This document shows, in pieces, positions 36,166 through 48,290 of a DNA stretch of 64,000 nt; position 1 is the first letter of the stretch; each line of letters opens with the position of its first letter. Where the stretch lies: the NCBI GenBank assembly GCA_941918925.1, contig OW799234.1, positions 111,823,128 to 111,887,127 on the forward strand, read 5' to 3'. This DNA is from Phyto melanocephala. Its lineage: Eukaryota > Arthropoda > Insecta > Diptera > Rhinophoridae. The position numbers and the translations under genes are program-made. The notes under the pieces were generated by a model. It was not told where the DNA came from and searched no databases. It saw only the letters and a program-made list of their open reading frames with translations.

Positions 36166-36681
36166 ACCCTTTTCGACACCCTTCTCCTGCAAAATAGCAT
36201 TAGATTAAATTGAAATCATGTGTTTTATTGATCGTAATTCTGGTGTAGAATTGCCTCTTTAAGCATGTAAATTATAATTTATCTGTTATATCGTGCTGTA
36301 AAATGACGTTTATGCAACAGCTTTAACTTCTACGACTTTACGTGTCTTATCGTAGTCGCCATTTTATTTACGCCACCTTGAGTTTTAACTTTGTTTTATT
36401 GTGTATTAAATTGTTCCCGTTTTTCTGAAACCCATATCGCTCTGCTCTGTTGTCGATAAGATGAAAAAATGTTTTTTTGTGTGTATGTTGTAGGAAATCT
36501 CAAAAGCAGTTCTATTTTCGTCCTTATATATTAGTTAGCTTTTACCCGATTTGTCAGTTTTTCTCAGCAGTAGTTTTTGGGAATACGATTTATATTTTGG
36601 AGTCTTTAGAAAGATCAACCATAAATAAGGAGCAATAGAAACATAAAGAGAATCTTGACATATTCATATATGATATACTTA
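36166..36681. other. Sequence without recognised features
   Basis: No gene or repeat was supported. ATATACTTA at 36673-36681 may be the left copy of a target duplication for the poly(A)-ended insert that follows. Confidence 0.35.
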
Positions 36682-36940
36682 CCATAGTTTTTAACAGTTG
36701 CCATATAAATGTAATGTTTTTAAACAATTTTTTTCATTACAATCTAATATTATATAAACTATATATCTTCTCCATTTGAAGTACAAAATCTAAATATTTT
36801 TTTTTGAAAATCTAAATCTAAGCCATACTAATAATACTCGAGAGCTCGTTTTTGGGACTTTGTATAAATGTGTAAAAATTGATATTGTTAACTAGTGTTT
36901 ATTATAGTTTAAGTTTGTACAATATTATGAATTAATAAAC

Positions 36941-36976
<36 letters not shown>
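36682..36976 (+). mobile_element. Poly(A)-ended retroinsertion, origin unknown
   Basis: A 35-base poly(A) (36943-36977) follows AATAAA at 36934-36939. The 9-mer ATATACTTA occurs just before the proposed insert (36673-36681) and again at 36977-36985, which fits an L1-type target duplication. The insert of about 295 bp has no coding frame. It could be a retrocopied mRNA 3' end or a non-LTR tail. Confidence 0.45.
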
Positions 36977-36981
<5 letters not shown>

Positions 36982-37167
36982 CTTAAATATACTTAAATAT
37001 AACTATATTTAAAATTTTTTTTTTTTGCCTACAACTTTGATTATTAACCGATTGGTCGAAATTTCTTTAAAAAAAAGCAAGGTATACCTTATCTATAAAT
37101 AGTAACAAATATGTTCATAAATTATCTTAGAGCACAAAAATATTAATTTCTATATAAAAAATATAAG

Positions 37168-37353
37168 AAAAACTGCTCATATTGCAGAAAGCTATGGAGC
37201 GATTGTGCTGGATTCCAATAGCGACTCATTTTTGGATATTTACTAAAGATTGATCACACAGACAGATCCGTGCTACAAGTAAGAGCCTCTAAACAACACT
37301 CGGATAGACTGACGCTGTTCAATCGACTGACCTAGTCATACGCTGTCTATAAA
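37168..37353 (-). repeat. Ruined HINE-A 5' part
   Basis: Decayed A phrases in order: 'ctcatattgcagaaagctatggagcgattgtgctggattccaatagcgactc', 'cagatccgtgctac', 'gactgacgctgttcaatcgactgacctagtcata'. Confidence 0.5.
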
Positions 37354-37586
37354 GTATAACACAGAAATAAATTTACTTCGAAATTAAAATTAAATCCTCA
37401 TTTTTCATCTTTAGAAAAAGTAAAATGTAAATTATATATAGCTTTAATTTTTTAAGTAGAATTGTTATATAAATTTATATTTACATTAATCACATCATAT
37501 AGTATCAAAAAAATATTAGCCCTAGAGATAAGGTTTGCTTGTCAAAAAAAATTATAGGTGTCGCTTTAAGCTATGCAAGTAAATAC

Positions 37587-38171
37587 ATTAAGGGCCAATG
37601 TTGAATGTGAACAACACCTAAACGTCAAGTATTTTTCTACATTTCTTTGACATTTCTCAATTTCAGACTAATTCAATTTGAATCATGGAAAGATACTCAA
37701 TCGAGCAACGCGTTAAACTTATTCAGGTTTTTTATTAAAATAGGCGTTTAAATCAAAATGCATTTCGTGCAATTCGTGATTGTTTTGGTCAACATAATCG
37801 GTCAAATTCGTACACAATAGGGAGAATCGTGAAAAAAATTTAAATTTCAGCAAAACAGGTCTGTATGAAATGTGAAAACATCTGTGAATGCCTTCTTACT
37901 TCGTGCTGTTTTTTGCGATAGTGTGGCAAAAGAGCAGTCAACCTCGACTCATCATCGTGCCCAACAATTGCACATCAAAATTGTCATTGAAAATTTGAAC
38001 CATCGGATGGAGGTGTACCACCGAGGCCGCGGCGGCCATTTGACCGATATTTTGTTCGATGCATAAGTTAACCATACCAATATTATAATAATAAGAGGAA
38101 ATGACAATAATATCCTAAATAATTTTTATTTTATTCAAAATCAACATTGGCCCTTTAAATTAAACCACCCT
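37587..38171 (+). mobile_element. Free-standing internally deleted DD41D derivative
   Basis: Same derivative as those inside the two HINE-B copies. A helix-turn-helix start (MERYSIEQRVKLIQVFY then a stop) is joined to CDSVAKEQSTSTHHRAQQLH and the tail MEVYHRGRGGHLTDILFDA. The catalytic core is gone. The right end AAACCACCCTT abuts TA; the left terminus has lost its outer bases. Being outside HINE-B, it is an independent insertion of the derivative. Confidence 0.7.
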
Positions 38172-38686
38172 TTATTTCTGATTAAAACTATCATACCATT
38201 TATGGTAGTGAAACGTAAAAAAAAGAAAAATTAAAACTATTCCAATATTTTGTTGTTATTAAAAACTATTTGAAAAATTAAGTTTAATTTGCTTTCATTT
38301 CAACATTTGTTATTGTGTATTAAATTTAGCACAAAAAAGCCTATTTCTAGCCCCTAGTGCGTAAAGTAATTAATAAATCTTAACAACATTCTGTTGTTTA
38401 TAAATGGCACAACGCACAGCTATCAAAACAAGTATTTAGTACAAAAATAAATAAATAAAAAAAAACATTTCAGTGTTAAATAATTTCGTTACTTTTCCAC
38501 GAAAAAATTTAAAATATCGCATATTTTAGCAAACGTACTTAAAACGTGAAATGATGCTACTATTTGTTATCACGAGTAGACATCGTTTTTTATTTAAATT
38601 TGCAAACAAAGTTGTGTCATTTTTTAAAATACTTGTTTGCTTGATCTACATGCATACCTAACTGTTAATATAAATATTTTAAATTT

Positions 38687-39423
38687 AACAAGTAAGAGCG
38701 CTATATTCGAATGTGCCGAATCTTATATACCCTTCACAACGTGTAGTCATGCAATAACAGTAGTTTGTGTCACCATTCATCCCATATGAATTACGTACAT
38801 ACATATATAAAAAATCCCATTGTAAAATTATAAATTCACGTATGTATGTTAAAAAAACAAAAAAAAAAAATAAATAAAAAAAAATTTAAAAAAAAATTTA
38901 AAAAAAAAATTAAAAAAAAATTAAAAAAAAATTATTATATATATAATATATATAAAACAAAAAAAAATAAAAAAAAATTAAAAAAAAAATTTAAAAAAAA
39001 AATTGAAAAAAAAATTTTTTGGCTCAGCTGGGATTTGATGCCACGTTTTCTCTAACCAGTATACATGTTTGTATGTATGTATGTTGTTGTTGTAATGTTG
39101 TTTTTGTGAAAAAAAATCGAGGTGGTCGTGGGTTTTGGTCATATCTCAGTTGTTTATGTACCGATGTTTCTGATTTTCAATACCGATCTACTCCCGAATA
39201 TTTCTGATATTCTAATACCTTACCCGGGTCAAACCTATGTCGGGGGGCTTCAAAAAGTTGATTTCAACATACACACGGACAGACGGACAGACTGACAGAG
39301 CTTAATCGACTCCCCTATTCATAAGCTTTCAGAAAATATGGGGTCGGAAATGAAAATTGTAGAAATTTCACACGGAATGACAAACCTATATATACCCTCT
39401 TTCACTGTGTGAAGAGTATAATA
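38687..39423 (-). mobile_element. HINE subfamily A copy
   Basis: Complete layout: the 5' end is near 39423 (TTATACTCTTCACACAG), with GTCY-type repeats at about 39286-39296. The A/T block is 38850-39018. The hairpin (ATTCGAA-TGT-GCCGAAT, one arm degraded) lies near 38704-38720 and the 3' end is ...CTCTTACTTGTT. Confidence 0.8.
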
Positions 39424-39971
39424 AAAGTGCAAAGAGTATAAAAATAAACAAAATTCCTTCATTCAAATCGACTCGTTTTCTAATTTGTTTTAAAATGTCT
39501 TTCCATACTTGTCTTTATTATTTTGATTTTATTATTGTCATATGTCTGACTAAACCAGTTAGTATAACATTTAGCTATCTTTAACTTTAGACGTAAAATT
39601 AATTTCTTTATATTCTTTTTTATTCATATTAAAAATATTTTAAAACAAAAGATGCAATGCTTAATATATAAAAATAAATTTCCTGTGGTTACTCCCCCCC
39701 ATACATTCTTTAGTAAACAAAATTAACGAAATAAACTAAAACAAATGACAAAAACTAGTTGAATTGTTTTGATCGTTCCAAAAGTGATTTAAAAATTATA
39801 AATATAAATAATTGCCGGAACAAATAAATAACAACAACAATACTATGACCACGTATTGATGAATAATTAATCGATAAATTATATGTTCATCCCAAACAAA
39901 TTAAGTTTCATCTATCTCGGCATTAAGTTGTCAAGAAATTTGTTTGCTAAACCACTAAATCATCATACATA

Positions 39972-41500
39972 CACGCAAAGAAAAAGTATGGTTGTGGTAA
40001 CCATAATCGAAGAGCAACATACTATGATTGAATTGTATGATTATCGTGAAAACATATAATGGTTACCAGTTATCATTATTACGTTTAATTAAAGTATCAT
40101 TCAATAATCATATATATGACTACAATTGAAATCGCCGATCTTTGTTTTTTTACGGAAAATTATTGCTTTTTGCTGTAACATACACATACTGATTGTATGT
40201 ACTTACCAATTTAATTGCAATTTTTATATAAATATTTTTTTGTAAATTTTCTCGTTTATTTTTAAAATTTCTTTAATTTTTCAAAATTTTTTTTTCATTT
40301 TTTTGACATCTCATACTTTTACAATAATAAAAATTTATTCAGCAAGAAGAAGAACAGTTGAAATCAAATTATTATTAAAAAAAATCATAGCTTGATTAAT
40401 TTGTAATTACACTGTTGTCTCACCTATTATTTAATGATTATTCTTAATTTTTAATGCTTTGGAATATAATACTATTTTTGTCGACTTAATTTTTTTAAAT
40501 CATACTATTGTAAATGATAACCATTTTGAAATTTTTAAGGAAAAGTAATCATTAAATGATACAATTCAAACAAATGCTTGATTATTGTGACAAAATATAT
40601 GACGAAGTGAAACAAAAATAAGTAAGAGCGCTATATTCGGCCGTGCCGAATCTTATATACCCTTCACAACGTGTAGTCATGCAATAACAGTAGTTTGTGT
40701 CACCATTTATCCCATATGAAATACGTACATACATATATAAAAACATCCCATTGTAAAATTATAAATTTACGTATGTATGTTTAAAAAAACTAAAAAAAAT
40801 TAAAAAAAAAAAATTTAAAAAAAAATTAAAAAAAAAAATTAAAAAAAAATTTTAAAAAAATAATTAAAATATATATAATAAATATAAAACAAAAAAAAAT
40901 TTAAAAAAAAATAAAAAAAAAGTTATAAAAATATAAATAATATATTAAATAAAAAATAAAAAAATTAAAAAAAAATTTAAAAAAAAAATTTTTTTGGCTC
41001 AGCTGGGATTCGATGCCACGTTTTCTCTAACCAGTATACACGTTTGTATGTATGTATGTTGTTGTTGTAATGTTGTTTTTGTGAATAAAAAATCGAGGTG
41101 GTCGTGGGTTTTTGCTCATATCTCAGTTGTTTATGTACCGATGTTTCTGATTTTCAATTCCGTTCTACTCCCGAATATTTCTGATATTTTAATACCCCAC
41201 CCGGGTCCAAGCGATATCGGGGGGCTTCAATAAGTTGATTTCAACATACACACGGACAGACGGACAGACTGACAGAGCCTAATCGACTCCCCTATTCATA
41301 AGCTTTCAGAAAATATATACTTTATGGGGTCGGAAATGAAAATTGTAGAAATTTCACACGGAATGACAAACCTATATATACCCTTTTTCACTGTGTGAAG
41401 GGTATAATAACTATTATTTGTTTTCGACAACCAAATATTGTTATAGAAACTGTAATATGACCGTCGTGATCATGTCGTAACCATAATTTTTCTTTGCGTG
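39972..41500. mobile_element. MITE family D copy split by a HINE
   Basis: The ends CACGCAAAGAAAAAGTATGG and ATTTTTCTTTGCGTG are flanked by TA (39970-39971 and 41501-41502). HINE 40621-41406 sits between 'gaaacaaaaata' and 'actattatttg', which are contiguous in the sibling copy at 28755-29387. Confidence 0.85.
40621..41406 (-). mobile_element. HINE subfamily A copy inserted in MITE D
   Basis: The hairpin ATTCGGC-CGT-GCCGAAT at 40635-40651 lies 14 bp from the element end AGTAAGAGCGC. The opposite end is GTGTGAAGGGTATAAT. On the Helentron sense strand, host sequence AATAGT precedes TAT-TATACCC and CTTACT precedes TATTTTTG. The empty site is AATAGT|TATTTTTG, so insertion fell between two T residues, as reported for Helentrons. 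Confidence 0.85.
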
Positions 41501-42009
41501 TATTCAGCTAACAACCCGTTAATAGCAGAAAAATATTTAAAACACATAATAAATAAGAAGCGCTAATTATATCTGTCACTAGAGTGAAGAATAACAAAAA
41601 CAAAATATTTATTTATTCAAATGCTTAAATAAACAATTTGAGGTGACAATTGAATTTTTTGTTTTTTTTTTTTTTTGGGAAGCAACAAGTATTAACTTAA
41701 ACATAATTGAGTGTTTTGTTTTTCTCGAATTTCATATTTAAATGCAAATCACATAATAATTTTTAGCCAGCAGTTTCCTAATAAGATTTTATAAACAATT
41801 TTTTTTTTAATTTACTAAATATATTTATGTATATAAGTGACATAATAAATTAATTTAATATTTGAAAACACGTCAGTTTATTCTTACCTTTCTAGTTCTA
41901 AAAAATTTAAGTTATAGATTTTATATTGTTTTAAATATTAATTATTTAAATAATCATTTAATAATTAAAAAAATGGATATAGATGTAGGATCTTTAATGC
42001 TTCTTGTAA

Positions 42010-42240
42010 CCAGGGTCAATGTATCCAGAAAGGTAAACTAAACGAAACTAACCTGGAATGTTAAAACAAAGATACAAAAAGCCAAAAGGCTTTTATATCA
42101 GTTTAAACGGGTTTGGACACAGAAAGAGGGAATCTTACCCAAGGCAGCACATTATTTTTAAGCATTGTTGGTGGAACTAACAAATAATGGTTAAAAAAAG
42201 TGGAACAAATAGCAACTTTGACTTGTCATGAACATGGCTT
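42010..42240 (+). pseudogene. Decayed non-LTR RT C-terminal fragment
   Basis: The frame LTWNVKTKIQKAKRLLYQF, KRVWTQKEGILPKAAHYF matches the region of Jockey/R1-type RTs just before the LLYG-VWW segment. Beyond it the frame breaks, and words such as ALLVELTNN can only be read across indels. No element ends were found. Confidence 0.5.
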
Positions 42241-42609
42241 ACTGGTGAGACCTCTTTAAATATCATGTAGTAGCTAGCTATGGTTGAATTTACTATAATA
42301 AGAATAAAATTCACCAGTGGTTAAACAGCTTAATGCTAGTGCTAGGTCTACCAACCATTCCCGTTTCTGGGTGCTATACTCTTCTAACAATGTAGTTTAG
42401 TGATGTTTTGTCCTTTGTCGAAAAAGTCAGCGAGAAGTTCAGTTGTATAGTTATCATAAAAATTATAACGAGTTGCATAGTCTTAGCTCTCGAGCAAGTG
42501 ATTTATGTGTGAAATGTGATTAGCATGTACGATCATTTTTACCTGGTTGTTGCTTTGCTTTACATACAAGGGAGATTGTTGAACGAATTAAATTCAATCA
42601 CTACTAAGA

Positions 42610-42973
42610 CCCAGCAAAAAGAAATGAGAAGTAGTGCAAAGCGAATTACATTTTCAAGACTTCTAAATCAATTGTTTAAAAGCATTCATTCTAAATGACT
42701 TCCTAAATCTGAAATAATTTGTCATAATTGAAATGCTTAAAAATGAATGTAACATCATGCTAAATATCTTAAACAATTCATGTAAACAAACAAATTCAAC
42801 TCATGAAACTTCCGATGCTTCTCATCATATATGCATGAGTTCTAAATATGTACTTAGAATAGAGTGCAACTCATTAATGTTAAAATCATTAGTGTTTTCA
42901 CCTAAATTTAATCACTTCGTCACCAGTTGAACCCCTGCAAATACACTTTTTTGTCATAGATTTTTTTGCTGGG
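42610..42973. mobile_element. Possible MITE with CCCAGCAAAAA termini
   Basis: CCCAGCAAAAA at 42610 is mirrored by TTTTTGCTGGG ending 42973. There is no target duplication and no coding frame. A similar CCCAGCAAAAAA at about 59964 with a weaker partner near 60342 may be a relative. Confidence 0.35.
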
Positions 42974-44189
42974 GAGCATCATCGGTTTATTATCATGTGA
43001 CTTTATTAAAGAAGTGCTAATGTAGCAGCTCAAATAAAGTCTTCTAATTTCTGGTGGACCGTGGAAAGAAATATTATATAATTTTATTTAAGTTTTAAAG
43101 TGCATAGATTATTGCTCTGTAGCTCACTAGAATTGTACAGGGATTATCTGTTAAGCCAGCATCCTGGTTAAAAAGGAATCGGTTATTAATTCAGGATGTA
43201 TGTGTACGATACTACAAGTTTGAAAAGTGATATTCGGACATGCCTAAAATTAGCGCTATCCAGGGAGACCCACATATAATCTACTGCCATATTTCGAAGT
43301 TATAATAGTGGAAACACTTTTTGTTATGCGTTGAAATAATAAAATTTATTTTATACTAAACTTATAGTCTTGCAAAACTATTAACCTTAAAGTCGACTGA
43401 ACTTGAAAACTTAATTATTTACTAAATATCTATCCAATTCTATCACTCTGCTAAATAAGAACAAAATTTGCGATCATTTAATGCATGAATGCATTTTTCT
43501 ATGACATCATTATCTTACTTTTCAACGAAATATAGAATTTAGACTTTAGAATGCGTTATGTCATGTTCAAGTTCTAAATTATTTTCTTAACGAAATAACA
43601 TACTTTAAAAAACACACATACATATGTAAATGTACATTAAATTTCAATTAGCTGTCAAATCTACGAAAAAGATTTAAGATTTTCTAAACAAAATAAAGAA
43701 AATAATAATAAAAAATCGCAAATATAAAAGTAAAAAACTTTTGTAGTTTTATTAAAAAAATACAATAGTACAGGTACAAATCAGTGTACTAGAATTTTTT
43801 TGTTTAATTCTAAACTGCTTATTCTCTTTTTAATTTTCTCTTCTGTACAAATGAAACTTTTAAAATGTGAATGACTATCAACAACAACAATGGAAAAAGT
43901 TTTGCTAACGTTCCACCTATGTGAACAGAGACAGACACACTAATGAAAGCAAATATTGTTTGTAACAGTATATGATGCATTCAGTTATTTATGGACAGTG
44001 GGTAACAAAACACTATTTTATTCTAAAAAAAACTTAAACATAGAGACTAGTGTGGCAGCCAAATTATTTGAAGATCGAGTAGTTAATACAATAATTTAAT
44101 GTTATACATTTTTCATTAACAGAAATAATTACTGAGGGTTCAATATAATTCATATTTGGGCTTAAAGTTACCACCCTTTGACTATTCTT
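42974..44189. other. AT-rich sequence without recognised features
   Basis: No gene was supported. The segment 43200-43300 is richer in G and C but unassigned. Confidence 0.35.
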
Positions 44190-45399
44190 ATCGTGAATCG
44201 TTTAACGAAACCTTCACCTATGATTCCAAGGGCATATATGTTTTTGTCATTCCATTTCTAAATTATATATTTTTTGAAAGATGAGAAATTAATAGGGTGA
44301 TCGATTCGGTGACAACCGGTGAAAAACCTGGTTTTACCTGTTAATATATCGAATGTCGAATACACCGTTTTTTTTTACTCACAGAAGCCGGTTTTACTCA
44401 TTTTTAGTTTTACGTTCATTTATCTCTGTAACCAAATGTACCATAGTATATTTACTACTTAATTTCCAAAAATCAGAAAATTTATAAAATACTCTTCCAT
44501 AACATTGTAAGAAATTTATTTGTTCTTTCAAAAACATATGTAAAATAAGAAAAATAATTGGGCCTTAATATTATTTGTTTTATAATTTGCTGTGATAATC
44601 TGCTGTTCAGTTAAGTTTTTTGACCAAATTGTTGTACTTTGCAATACTTTTTGATCTCATTTTCGAATTTCATAATATTTTTCTTCTACGAAATCTAGCG
44701 ACTTGTACTATGGACTACCCATAGCTTAACTAATATCTCTGATAACATATGTTTGGCACCCAGAGGGTCATTATTACAACTTGCCTATGAAATTAATGTT
44801 AATAAATGTTTAATTTGACTACCGTGAGCAGTGATGTGACTTATATTTATTCATTATTACAACCTCCTTGTAACAAATGTTTTTATACCCGCCACCAAAA
44901 AAATGGTGGGGGTATATTCATTTTGTCATTCCGTTTGTAACACATCGAAATATCCATTTTAGACCCCATAAAGTATATATATTCTGAATCAGGGTTTGAT
45001 TTGATGACGATCTAGCTATGTCCGTCCGTCTGTCCGTCTGTCCGTCTGTCCGTCTGTTGAAAGCACGATAGAGGTCGCACCGAAAAAGCTAGGGGGCTCA
45101 AATTTTGCCAGAATCTTTCCTATAGACAAGGTTTGTTTGGTATTGAAAATGGGCTAAATCGGAATATTAGGAAGGGAGTTATAGCTCGAAAAGTAAGAGT
45201 AGGTCGAAAAAACCGTGTCCTTCAAACATCGAATAAAATGGAATTGTGTCCAAACGCATTAACGTAGACTCATGAAACTTCGAATATATATTTCCTGAGT
45301 AAAAGCAATATTTTTCCCCGAAAATTATCAAAATCTATGCATTAGGAGAGGAGTTATCGATCAAAATGTACGAAAATTTATACCGCACAGTGTATTTTT

Positions 45400-46560
45400 C
45401 GGTATATTTAAAAACAAAAACGTCATAAAAGCAACAAAATTAGATGTACGACTCTGAAATTTTGCACACTTTGCTTTTTGGTGACACGCTTTCTTGTAAC
45501 GGAAAATCAATGTGCCACGCCCACTTTTACGCCCACCTCCCATATAACGTTTTACCTAAAATTCTTATAATTTCTCTATTAATAAAGATTTTGGAATAAA
45601 AAAGGGCTATATTGAAACACCTTAATTGTACTCATTAGCAAAAACAACTTTGACACGCCTACTATAACGCCCACTTTTCACGTTATCCACCGTTAATGAA
45701 ATTTAAAAGCTCATAAAACCGCCAAAATTGGATGTGTGATGATAAAATTTACTACGTATATCCCCCTAGGCAGTATCATTACTGTGCCGGAAAATTAAGG
45801 TGCCACGCCCACTTTTACGCCCACCTCCCATATAACGTTTTACCTAAAATTCATATAATTTCTCTATTAATAAAGATTTTGGAATAATAAAGGGCTATAT
45901 TGAAACACCTAAGTTGTACTCATTAGCAAAAACAACTTTGACACGCCTACTATAACGCCCACTTTTCACGTTATCTACCGTTAATGAAATTTAAAAGCTC
46001 GTAAAACCGCCAAAATTAGAAGTGTGATGATCAAATTTGCTACGTATATCCTCCTAGGCAGTATCATTACTGTGCCAGAAAATTAAGGTGCCACGCCCAC
46101 TTTTACGCCCACCTCCCATATAACGTTTTACCCAAAATTCATATAATTTCTCTATTAATAAAGATTTTGGAATAACAAAGAGCTATATTGAAACACCTAA
46201 GTTGTACTCATTAGCAAGAACAACTTTGACACGCCTACTATAACGCCCACTTTTCACGTTATCTACCGTTAATGAAATTTAAAAGCTCATAAAACCGCCA
46301 AAATTAAAGGTGTGATGATAAAATTTGCTTCGTATATCCTTCTAATCAATGTAGTCGTTGTGCCAAAAAGTTTAGGTAACACGCCCACCTTAACGCCTAC
46401 CTCCCATATAACGGTTTATCTTAAATTCATGTAATTTCTCTATTGACAAAGTTTTTAGGAAAATAAAGGACTATATTGAAATATCTAAGTTGTATTTATT
46501 AGCAGAAACTTTATTGACACAATTACTTTAACGCCCACTTTCATTGAAAGACTACATTTA
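45400..46560. repeat. 288-bp tandem array in HINE-B copy 2
   Basis: ACCTCCCATATAA (inverse of the copy 1 phrase) recurs with its TCCCATATAA at 45538, 45826, 46114 and 46402, exactly 288 bp apart, as in copy 1. The array therefore did not change unit number or length after the two copies separated. Confidence 0.95.
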
Positions 46561-46592
46561 CAAAAGCATTTTAGTAGCATATCGAAGTTATA

Positions 46593-47209
46593 GAGGGTGG
46601 TTAAATTTTAAGGACCGATGTTGAATTTAAATAAAATACAAATTATTTAAGAAATTATTATCATTTCTTTTTATAATGATAATATTTGTATGGTTTAATT
46701 ATGTATTTAACAAAATATCGGCCAAATAGCCCCCCCCCCCCATCCTTGGCGCCACTCCTCTATCTGATGGTCCAAATTTTCAGTGACAATGTTGATGCTC
46801 AATTGTTAGGCATGATGATGAGGCGAGGTTGACTGCTCTTTTGCCACACTATCGCAAAAACCAGCAGTAGTTCCCATTCAGCGAACTAAGAAGGCATTCA
46901 CAGATTTTCTAACATTTTATACAGACCTGTTTTGCAGAAATGTAAATATTTTTTACAATTCTCCCGATTGTGGACAAACTTGAACGATTATGTTGACCAA
47001 AATAATCACGAAGTGCACAAAATGCATTTTGATTTGAACGCCCATTTTTATAAAAAACCTGAATAACTTTAAAGCGTTGCTCATTTGCATATCTTTCCAC
47101 GGATCAAATTGAGTTAGCTTGAGAAATGTCAAGTGAAATGCAGAAAACAAATTTAAAGACTAGGTGTAGTTCACCTTCAACATGGGCCCTAAAAAATTTA
47201 ACCACCCTC
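46593..47209 (-). mobile_element. Internally deleted DD41D derivative inside HINE-B copy 2
   Basis: Terminal repeats GAGGGTGGTTAAATTTTA and the inverse of its right end are flanked by TA (46591-46592 and 47210-47211). It lies at the same internal site as in copy 1 and encodes only the N-terminal and C-terminal pieces of the transposase. Confidence 0.8.
46909..47100 (-). pseudogene. DD41D transposase N-terminal fragment with intact start
   Basis: A 63-codon frame reads MERYANEQRFKVIQVFYKNG then RSNQNAFCALRDYFGQHNRS and TIGRIVKNIYISAKQ. This is the helix-turn-helix region by which Tc1/mariner transposases bind their terminal repeats. Copy 1 and the free copy have a lost ATG or stops here, whereas this copy keeps the ATG. 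The catalytic domain is deleted. Whether a DNA-binding peptide is ever made is unknown. Confidence 0.6.
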
Positions 47210-48189
47210 TACAAAGAAAGTGATACATATTTTTTCATAAAGATATTATTCAATAGCGATTAACAAAATAATAATTATTGTGCTTTAAATGTACACAAAA
47301 TTGGTGGTGGGTATAAAAGATTCGGCACAGCCGAATATAGTGCTCTTACTTGTTTTTTTGAATATGGCCAGAGCAAATATCGATTACTTTTAACAAATTA
47401 TTTTGATTCTTTAAAAATGTAGTGGCAACAAAGTAAGTTTATACATTTTATTTACAAAACGAAATAAAATTTTTTAAGATTTAAAAAAAAGAAATTAAAA
47501 ATGTCGAGTTAAAAACAATATATAAATCATAAATTAGTTGCCATATTTTGTTTCATGTAGAGAAACAATGGCATTTTTAATGCATAAAGGTAAAGGTAAT
47601 TAAAGCATAAACTTAACTTTTCGGTTACTTATAGGTAAAAAATGTCTGTTGTTTAACATCTTTATTTTAAATAACGGAATTTTATAATAATGCCATTGAA
47701 TGTGTGTCAACTTAAGATGAAATTAAGCCATAGAACAAACTAGCTTATACTTATAATTTCTAAATTAAAAACTGTTTATCGAATAATCGATCACCCTAGA
47801 TGATGTCCGTCTGTCCGTGTGTGGATTGAAAAAAAATTTTTGGAATGTTGCACAGTTCTTTCTTTTGAAGATATTTAAGAATGCAATGCAATTAAAAACT
47901 ATCATATTCGCTCCATAACTTTTTCAGATACAAGCAAAAAAGTAAGTTTTTCCCCATACCTGCAGCACAAAAATTAACATTTTCAGCCCTTGAATATACA
48001 CAACGAACTATTTAAAAAAAATTAGATAAATTGGTTGCTAATAAGCGAAGTTTTAGACCAAATTACTTTAAAAAAATATATACTTTTAATATGTATTAAG
48101 TTCCTAACGCTTATAGTTAATTGTTCATAGCACGAATTTTATTTATTTTAAAATAACACGATTTCAAATTATACTCAATTCAATCAATT

Positions 48190-48290
48190 GCCCGTTATAA
48201 CAGTCCAGAGTCTCTGCCTGGAATTTAACCAGTAACCCCTATTCTTGCAGTCTACCACACTACTTTTCATTACCACAATGAACTAATAGT
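48190..48290 (-). repeat. Decayed tRNA-type SINE fragment
   Basis: On the minus strand 'gtagtgtggtagactg...', GGGGTTACTGGTTAAATTCC and GGCAGAGACTC parallel the intact SINE at 62623-62820 (GTAGTGTGCTGGTCTG, GGTTTGATTCCCGCC, AGAGACTCAGG). The box B analogue has substitutions. Confidence 0.6.

Larger units (their letters stand above)
44881..47354 (+). mobile_element. HINE subfamily B, copy 2
   Basis: Opposite orientation to copy 1 with the same internal plan: TTATACCCGCCACC, (GTCY)n at 45020-45058, the 288-bp array and the DD41D derivative. The subTIR GGTGGTGGGTATAA, hairpin ATTCGGC-ACA-GCCGAAT (47320-47336) and end GCTCTTACTTGTT follow. Length and order match copy 1 within a few tens of bases. 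Confidence 0.8.
44295..47796. mobile_element. TA-flanked inverted-repeat element (family E), interrupted
   Basis: It begins GGGTGATCGATTCGG and ends TCGAATAATCGATCACCC, with TA outside both ends (44293-44294 and 47797-47798). Removing HINE-B leaves about 1.0 kb without coding capacity. It contains repeated CCGGT(G/T)...TTTTAC phrases near the left end. Confidence 0.6.
44190..47960 (+). repeat. Ruined HINE-A split by younger insertions
   Basis: 44190-44292 resembles the A 5' part ('ccttcacctatgattccaagggcatatatg', TTTGTCATTCC). 47799-47960 continues it with GTCCGTCTGTCCGTGTGTGG and 'ccataactttttcagatacaagcaaaaa'. Everything between is later insertion. Confidence 0.6.

Noticed and set aside
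38846..39055. Lys/Asn-rich 69-codon frame
   Set aside because: It is translation of the A/T low-complexity block and conserved body of a HINE-A copy.
20401..47209. CRISPR-like or satellite interpretation of the evenly spaced 288-bp units
   Set aside because: Units are contiguous without unique spacers and lie inside an interspersed element of a eukaryotic genome.
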